Origin: Chryseobacterium gleum
GTDB lineage: Bacteria > Bacteroidota > Bacteroidia > Flavobacteriales_D > Crocinitomicaceae
Assembly (NCBI GenBank): GCA_945888625.1
Contig: CAMDAH010000016.1
Coordinates: 1-56,051 of the forward strand
Direction of reading: 5' to 3'
Length of the DNA stretch: 56,051 nt
Shown: piece after piece, positions 51,622 to 56,051 of the stretch
How the letters are laid out: each line of letters starts with the position of its first letter
Position numbering within the stretch: the stretch's first letter is position 1
Notes under the pieces: generated by a model
The model's database searches: none
Told to the model about the DNA's origin: nothing
Seen by the model: the letters and a program-made list of their open reading frames with translations, nothing else
Position numbers and translations under genes: made by a program

Positions 51622-54048
51622 GTGTCTAAAAATAAGCTTTCTACTCTTCGATTGATAGAAAACAGTAAACTAGTCTATTTCATTATCGTTGCATTTGCGT
51701 TTTGTCTCTATGGCAACAGCATTTCGCATTCCTACTCATTAGATGACAATTTAGTCACAACAACAGATCGCCAGCAACACGAACAGGTTGAAAAAGGAAT
51801 CGGTGGTTTGTTGTCCATCTTACGCACCAATTATGCCGTTAACGAGCAACAAAATTACGACTATCGTCCAATTACAACCTATAGTTTTGCCATAGAATGG
51901 TCCTTATTTGGTGAATCTGAAAATCGAGTTCATATTTCACATTTTATCAATGTATTGCTTTATTCCATTTTGGGAATCATCTTGTTTGTATTTTTGAACC
52001 AACTTTTGGGTTCTGGGTATGGATTTTTTACTTTCCTAACTACTTTACTTTTTTTAGCACACCCCATACACACTGAAGTGGTGAATAGTTTGAAAAACAG
52101 GGACGAGCTATTGAGTCTTTTATTTGCCCTATTGGCTAGCATTCAAACATTCAAATACATTGACAAAAAACAATTTTCGCGAATAATTTACGCCATTTTA
52201 CTGCTGTTGCTCTCCATTTTAAGCAAAAAATCGTCCATGCCATTTTTAGTACTTATTCCGTTAACTATTTATTTTTTCAGATCAATCTCCTTTAAAAAAA
52301 TAGGATTGATAGTCGCTTTATTATTTTCGGCAAGAATACTAGTTACGCTAATGAAATCGAGCTTGATTGAAAAAAGTAAAGTGCGCGAATTCCTGTACAT
52401 TGAAAATCCATTGTTTGAAGCAAATTTTTGGGCTCGAATACCGGCTTATTTTTACAGTAATTACCTCTACTTGGAGAAATTCATCCTTCCCTACGATTTA
52501 AATTATTACTACGGATTCAATAAAATCCCGCTAATAGGTTATTTTAGTCCGCTGTTCTTCATCTCTTTAGCCATTTTCATTTTGTTATTTGGTCTAGCCG
52601 TTTGGACCTTTAAGTCAAAAAGTATTTGGTCCTTCAGCATTCTCTTCTTTTTATTATGTATTGGTGGCGCTTGTAATCTATTGTATCCCATGGTAGGTAT
52701 TTTTGCCGAGCGATTCGCTTTTTCCGCTTCAATTGGCTTATCAATGCTATGTATATTATTACTTTACAAAGTATTCCGTTTGAAAATAAACGAACCAACT
52801 AAAGTAGGCAAGGGAAACCAACTTTATCTTTCTTTTGGTATCTTACTCCTCATTTTTAGCACCCTAACCATTCGACGAAATCCTGATTGGAAGAACCAAC
52901 TTTCATTGTTTCAAGCTGACGCTAAGGCATTAAAGACCTCCGCAAAAGCAAATTCTTTATTAGGACAAGAATTACAATACCGAGCAAATAAAGCATTTAG
53001 TTTAGATCCATCTAATTTTACTGCGTTTTATCCAACAATAGACAGTGCTTATCGATATTACGAGATTGCACTTAAAACCTATCCTCGATACGAGCAAATA
53101 TACAATAACGAGGCAACGATTAAATCGCAATACTATCAAGATTTTATAAGTGCACGATTGCTTTTTGAACGCGCGTTACAAATTGATGCCAGCTTTCAGG
53201 ATGCAAGAGAAAATTTAATCGCTAACGAGATTCATTACCTTGACCTACTCAGCCGGATTGAAATTGTGCTTAGCGATGGGAATAAAAAAGAAATGTTGCA
53301 GTCGAACGAATTAACTGACTCAAATCGTAAAATCATCCATGCTTTAGCGCACGTTTTTAACTTTGAAAATATTGGAAAAATTGCACTAAAAAAAGGAATG
53401 AGTCAATCTGGCATAAATTACTTAGTGAGCTTTGCTAATCAATTAGAGAACAACAATAAAACGCTAGAAGAAATACACTTTTCTAAGACAATTTCTACTG
53501 AACTTTTCGCCTTATTTTCAGGTGAAAAAAAGAGTGGTAAAAATATACTAGATCCAATTATTCTATCCTTGTTAAATAAATCACCGTTGCTATTTAGCAA
53601 TAAAACATCCTTGCTTGCCGCAAAAAATAAATCAAATAAATATGTTAATAATCAACTACTTAAGCTATACAGTTTAAACAAGAAAAACATTCAATATTAC
53701 GAACTTGCGTCAAGTTATCACATTAAAAATCAAAATTACCCTGCATTAATAAAACTGCAGTTTTCAGTCATAAAAAACTTCCCTGAATCGTTCCATGCAA
53801 AACAATACATTCAAATTGCAAATTCATTTTTTGCCCTAAAAAATAGCAAGCAAGCACAAGTCTATTTCAACTTGGGAATGAAAGAATTAATTAAGGAAAG
53901 AAAATATATAAATCGTAAAACCTCTCCCACTCAAAATGACTTAGATAGATTAATTCAATTGGATGTTGAAATCAATAAATTATCGAATTACCTTAATGAA
54001 ATAAAAAAACAAACAGTACAAGAAAAGAGTGGAAAAATCAACAATTAA
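51622..54048 (+). CDS. TMTC-like membrane protein with TPR tail (GT-C type), 808 aa
   Basis: GTG start. About ten membrane helices in the first 420 residues; the first loop has SISHSYSLDDNLVTTT, with the GT-C-type Asp pair, and YDYRPITTYSFAIEW then LAHPIHTEVVNSLKNRDELL, typical of TMTC/O-mannosyltransferase-like proteins. The C-terminal 380 residues are TPR helices (YRYYEIALKTYPRYEQIYNN). Probably transfers a sugar from a lipid carrier to exported protein, consistent with the GT2/GH92 neighbourhood. Overlaps the sulfotransferase by 20 bases. Confidence 0.85.
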   Translation: MSKNKLSTLRLIENSKLVYFIIVAFAFCLYGNSISHSYSLDDNLVTTTDRQQHEQVEKGIGGLLSILRTNYAVNEQQNYDYRPITTYSFAIEWSLFGESENRVHISHFINVLLYSILGIILFVFLNQLLGSGYGFFTFLTTLLFLAHPIHTEVVNSLKNRDELLSLLFALLASIQTFKYIDKKQFSRIIYAILLLLLSILSKKSSMPFLVLIPLTIYFFRSISFKKIGLIVALLFSARILVTLMKSSLIEKSKVREFLYIENPLFEANFWARIPAYFYSNYLYLEKFILPYDLNYYYGFNKIPLIGYFSPLFFISLAIFILLFGLAVWTFKSKSIWSFSILFFLLCIGGACNLLYPMVGIFAERFAFSASIGLSMLCILLLYKVFRLKINEPTKVGKGNQLYLSFGILLLIFSTLTIRRNPDWKNQLSLFQADAKALKTSAKANSLLGQELQYRANKAFSLDPSNFTAFYPTIDSAYRYYEIALKTYPRYEQIYNNEATIKSQYYQDFISARLLFERALQIDASFQDARENLIANEIHYLDLLSRIEIVLSDGNKKEMLQSNELTDSNRKIIHALAHVFNFENIGKIALKKGMSQSGINYLVSFANQLENNNKTLEEIHFSKTISTELFALFSGEKKSGKNILDPIILSLLNKSPLLFSNKTSLLAAKNKSNKYVNNQLLKLYSLNKKNIQYYELASSYHIKNQNYPALIKLQFSVIKNFPESFHAKQYIQIANSFFALKNSKQAQVYFNLGMKELIKERKYINRKTSPTQNDLDRLIQLDVEINKLSNYLNEIKKQTVQEKSGKINN

Positions 54049-55036
54049 CTACATCATTGGAATTGGTCGCTCAGGCAGTACGTTACTTACCACTATATTG
54101 AATGCCCATTCAAGCATAAAAGCAATTCCAGAAATTCCTATCAGTATTTTCTTTGCAGCGAAATATAAAAACATAAATAAGCGCAATTTAACACTCGAGA
54201 AACAAACAGCAATTTATCTGAGTTACATACAAAAAATTCGGCCATTAGCTTTAGTAGATTTACACGCTAAGCAGCTATTCACAGATAAAACCGAATACAA
54301 TAACTACGAATCATTTCTTCAGCATGTTTTCGCAGAATTTAAAATAGCAAAAAAAATAGGCGTTACCGATCAATATGTCGATAAGAATCCTTTTTATACC
54401 TTTCACTATAAAAAGCTTAAAAAGTTAAGTAAAGACCCAAAGTTCATTATCATTGTGAGAGATTATCACGCGAATGTATTGAGTCGAAAATCAAAACCAT
54501 TAAACAAATCTGGAAACATCATTTACAATGCATTTAGGTGGCGGTTCTTCTTTAAAGAAATAAATAAGCTAAGTGGCAATAGCGATTGTTTAGTCATTCG
54601 ATACGAAGATTTAGTTGTAAATGAAACCGCGGAAATTTCAAAAATTTGCGACTTTTTATCCCTTCCATTTGAATCCATTATGCTTTCAGATCGAATGGTA
54701 GATAATATTAGTGAGACCGTAGTTGAAGAAAAAACAAAACGATTTGTAGACGAGCACTTCTCAGGACTCTCAAAACCAATGCATTCAAGTAAAATCGAGG
54801 CTTGGAAAAACGAATTATCGCCAAAAGAAATTGATCAATGCGATTGCATTTGCAGCAAGTACGGAGAAAAATTTGGCTACCTACCCGCGTCAAGCAAAAA
54901 AAGAATTTATTTTCTATTGGTAGTGAAACATTTACCCTGGTACTTAAGAGCGCTGTATGATGTCTACAAAGAACACATTATCTATCACCTACCAATCAAG
55001 CTTAAATTATGGCGCCTAAGAAAAAAAACCAACTAA
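54029..55036 (+). CDS. Sulfotransferase-family protein, 335 aa
   Basis: PAPS-binding signatures: YIIGIGRSGSTLLTTIL (5'-phosphosulfate loop) and IIIVRDYHANVLSRKSK (3'-phosphate loop), with CLVIRYEDLV at the next conserved strand. Transfers sulfate to a sugar or lipid; the substrate is unknown, but the glycan genes around it suggest a cell-surface glycan. Starts inside the TMTC-like gene, so the two are translationally coupled. C-terminus is basic. Confidence 0.85.
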   Translation: MEKSTINYIIGIGRSGSTLLTTILNAHSSIKAIPEIPISIFFAAKYKNINKRNLTLEKQTAIYLSYIQKIRPLALVDLHAKQLFTDKTEYNNYESFLQHVFAEFKIAKKIGVTDQYVDKNPFYTFHYKKLKKLSKDPKFIIIVRDYHANVLSRKSKPLNKSGNIIYNAFRWRFFFKEINKLSGNSDCLVIRYEDLVVNETAEISKICDFLSLPFESIMLSDRMVDNISETVVEEKTKRFVDEHFSGLSKPMHSSKIEAWKNELSPKEIDQCDCICSKYGEKFGYLPASSKKRIYFLLVVKHLPWYLRALYDVYKEHIIYHLPIKLKLWRLRKKTN

Positions 55037-55068
55037 AATTTGAAGGCAAAACTTTTATTTAAAAAAGC

Positions 55069-55104
55069 AATTAAAAATCCCCAAAATCAAGGGGATTTTT
55101 AATT
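55069..55104. terminator. Bidirectional intrinsic terminator
   Basis: A perfect 14-bp stem, AATTAAAAATCCCC (55069-55082) with GGGGATTTTTAATT (55091-55104), and an 8-base loop. It sits between the convergent sulfotransferase (+) and adhesin (-) genes. T-rich arms on both strands allow it to end both transcripts. Confidence 0.85.
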
Positions 55105-55106
55105 TA

Positions 55107-56051
55107 CTATTGCTTTACAATCTCCAATGGTTTATAGTTCTCTAATGATAACCAGTAAAGTCCTTTTGGTAGATTTAATAGATCAATTGTATTGAAAGCT
55201 TTACTTAAGAATCCTTTTTCAATTATCCTTCCTTGCATATCCATTAATTCATAAGGAGAATTCTCGTCCGACAATCCAGAAATAAATACCGTATTAAATG
55301 TCGGATTAGGATACAATGTCAAGGATGAAATAGGCAATTCATTTAATCCTATATTATCTATCGTAATACAATCAGATGTATCTGAACCACAACCATTGCT
55401 AACAACAACGCTATATTGTCCATTAGTCGAAGCAAATAATGTATCATTTGTCGCATTCGGAATTACAGCCAATGTGATACAATTAATCCATTGATAGGTA
55501 ACATTTTGTTGACTAGGAACGCTTAGTATGGTATCACTTAATACAGAAATTATGGGCGTATTTGGTGAATAATTCAACGTTAATTGCAAAGTTATTGTTG
55601 AATCACAGCCATTACTGTTAGGAATTACCTGTGTATAAGTACCACTTTGTGTATAGTTTTGACCGTTTAATACATATTGATCACACGCCGTCTGTGTGAT
55701 AGTTGAAGAACTTGGAGAATTAACAATAACTTGAACTTGAGCCGTATTCGTACATCCGTTAGCATCCGTTCCTGTTACTGTGTAGGTTTGGGTATTCGTT
55801 GGTGTGAAGGAAACGCCATTCGAGATTCCATTGTTCCATGTATAAGTTGTAGCTCCAGAACCACTCAAAGTTACCGGTGAACCAGCACAAAGCGTTTGGT
55901 TAACTCCTGCACTTACCGTTGGTAAAGCATTAACAGAAACTTGAACTTGAGCTGTATTCGTACATCCGTTAGCATCCGTTCCTGTTACTGTGTAGGTTTG
56001 GGTATTCGTTGGTGTGAAGGAAACGCCATTCGAGATTCCATTGTTCCATGT
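55107..56051 (-). CDS. Type IX-secreted repetitive surface protein (C-terminal part)
   Basis: Open to the right edge, 314 residues visible. The end is a type IX secretion C-terminal sorting domain: LTLYPNPTFNTVFISG, YELMDMQGRIIEKG and LPKGLYWLSLENYKPLEIV. Before it come Ig/PKD-like beta modules (TYTVTGTDANGCTNTAQV; DQYVLNGQNYTQSGTY) with the Cys-rich pattern of Bacteroidota adhesins. Exported through Sec and the T9SS (a PorP/SprF protein is encoded at 33924) and attached to the cell surface. The front is missing. Confidence 0.9.
   Translation of the reverse strand, partial: TWNNGISNGVSFTPTNTQTYTVTGTDANGCTNTAQVQVSVNALPTVSAGVNQTLCAGSPVTLSGSGATTYTWNNGISNGVSFTPTNTQTYTVTGTDANGCTNTAQVQVIVNSPSSSTITQTACDQYVLNGQNYTQSGTYTQVIPNSNGCDSTITLQLTLNYSPNTPIISVLSDTILSVPSQQNVTYQWINCITLAVIPNATNDTLFASTNGQYSVVVSNGCGSDTSDCITIDNIGLNELPISSLTLYPNPTFNTVFISGLSDENSPYELMDMQGRIIEKGFLSKAFNTIDLLNLPKGLYWLSLENYKPLEIVKQ
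55721..56051. repeat. Near-perfect tandem repeat, 210-bp period, inside the adhesin gene
   Basis: 55721-55841 and 55931-56051 differ at 3 of 121 bases by eye; from 55730 on, 1 of 112. The period is 70 codons, one Ig-like module. Such identity indicates a recent duplication or concerted copying, and the array probably continues past the edge. Confidence 0.9.

Noticed and set aside
1..56051. CRISPR array, insertion sequence or prophage
   Set aside because: No repeat-spacer pattern, transposase, integrase, terminal inverted repeats or phage structural genes were seen on either strand.

Overview
The window reads as a low-GC chromosome segment of a Bacteroidota bacterium, most likely in or near the Flavobacteriales. 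The signs are a PorP/SprF-type outer-membrane protein, a partial secreted adhesin with a type IX secretion C-terminal sorting signal, a TamL-like lipoprotein Omp85, a GWxTD protein, a FISUMP-domain protein, overlapping stop/start gene junctions, and -7 elements of the TAnnTTTG type. No rRNA, tRNA, CRISPR array, transposase or integrase was found.

Left part, 1-16 kb, is accessory and defence-like. It opens with two + strand genes (the first cut by the window edge) for proteins with a soluble domain, a charged helix and two C-terminal membrane segments, followed by an overlapping small gene. From 15.9 kb down to about 4.6 kb, all on the minus strand, runs an array built around two HEPN proteins (7535-9064 and 6038-7528, each with an RN-x3-H motif) and a large repeat protein (11431-15003). 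The 496-aa HEPN protein ends just after its NTPase core. The 1190-aa protein begins where the winged-helix part of such a STAND NTPase would start. Around them sit unrelated small genes: AbiGi-like, uracil-DNA-glycosylase-fold, HNH nuclease, and a stand-alone FtsK-gamma domain. Many of their boundaries carry a decayed piece of one of the core genes: two extra 5' ends of the 1190-aa gene, one of the 509-aa gene, and one internal piece of the 496-aa gene. This is the most interesting signal in the window, since it looks like a conflict-gene array whose slots have been filled by recombination between core-gene copies.

The stretch 16.9-23.2 kb (minus strand) is a tight six-gene set that predicts an envelope-spanning complex: a small soluble protein, two DUF4407-like membrane/coiled-coil proteins, an inner-membrane-anchored OmpA-domain protein, a membrane-anchored transglutaminase-like enzyme and a DUF350-like protein. 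It is followed by a non-coding stretch with a strong orphan terminator, a paralogous pair of unknown small proteins, a decayed esterase 3' end (the intact esterase lies nearby on the other strand) and a FISUMP protein.

From about 27 kb the window is mostly ordinary chromosome: aat, nitroreductase, comB, an S1/P1-like nuclease, an N-acetylglucosamine-kinase-like protein, an ECF sigma / anti-sigma / SprF operon in which the anti-sigma protein appears fused to an SprF-like barrel, amidohydrolase plus tamL, a SpoU-type RNA methyltransferase, and a helicase. From 41.6 kb there is a cell-surface and glycan region: GWxTD, GT2, GH92, a four-gene overlapping minus-strand operon (AAC(3)-like, polysaccharide deacetylase-like, GNAT, SDR), a TMTC-like membrane TPR protein and a sulfotransferase. 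The window ends in a repetitive type IX-secreted protein that continues past the right edge.

All family names come from reading motifs by eye; no search was run.
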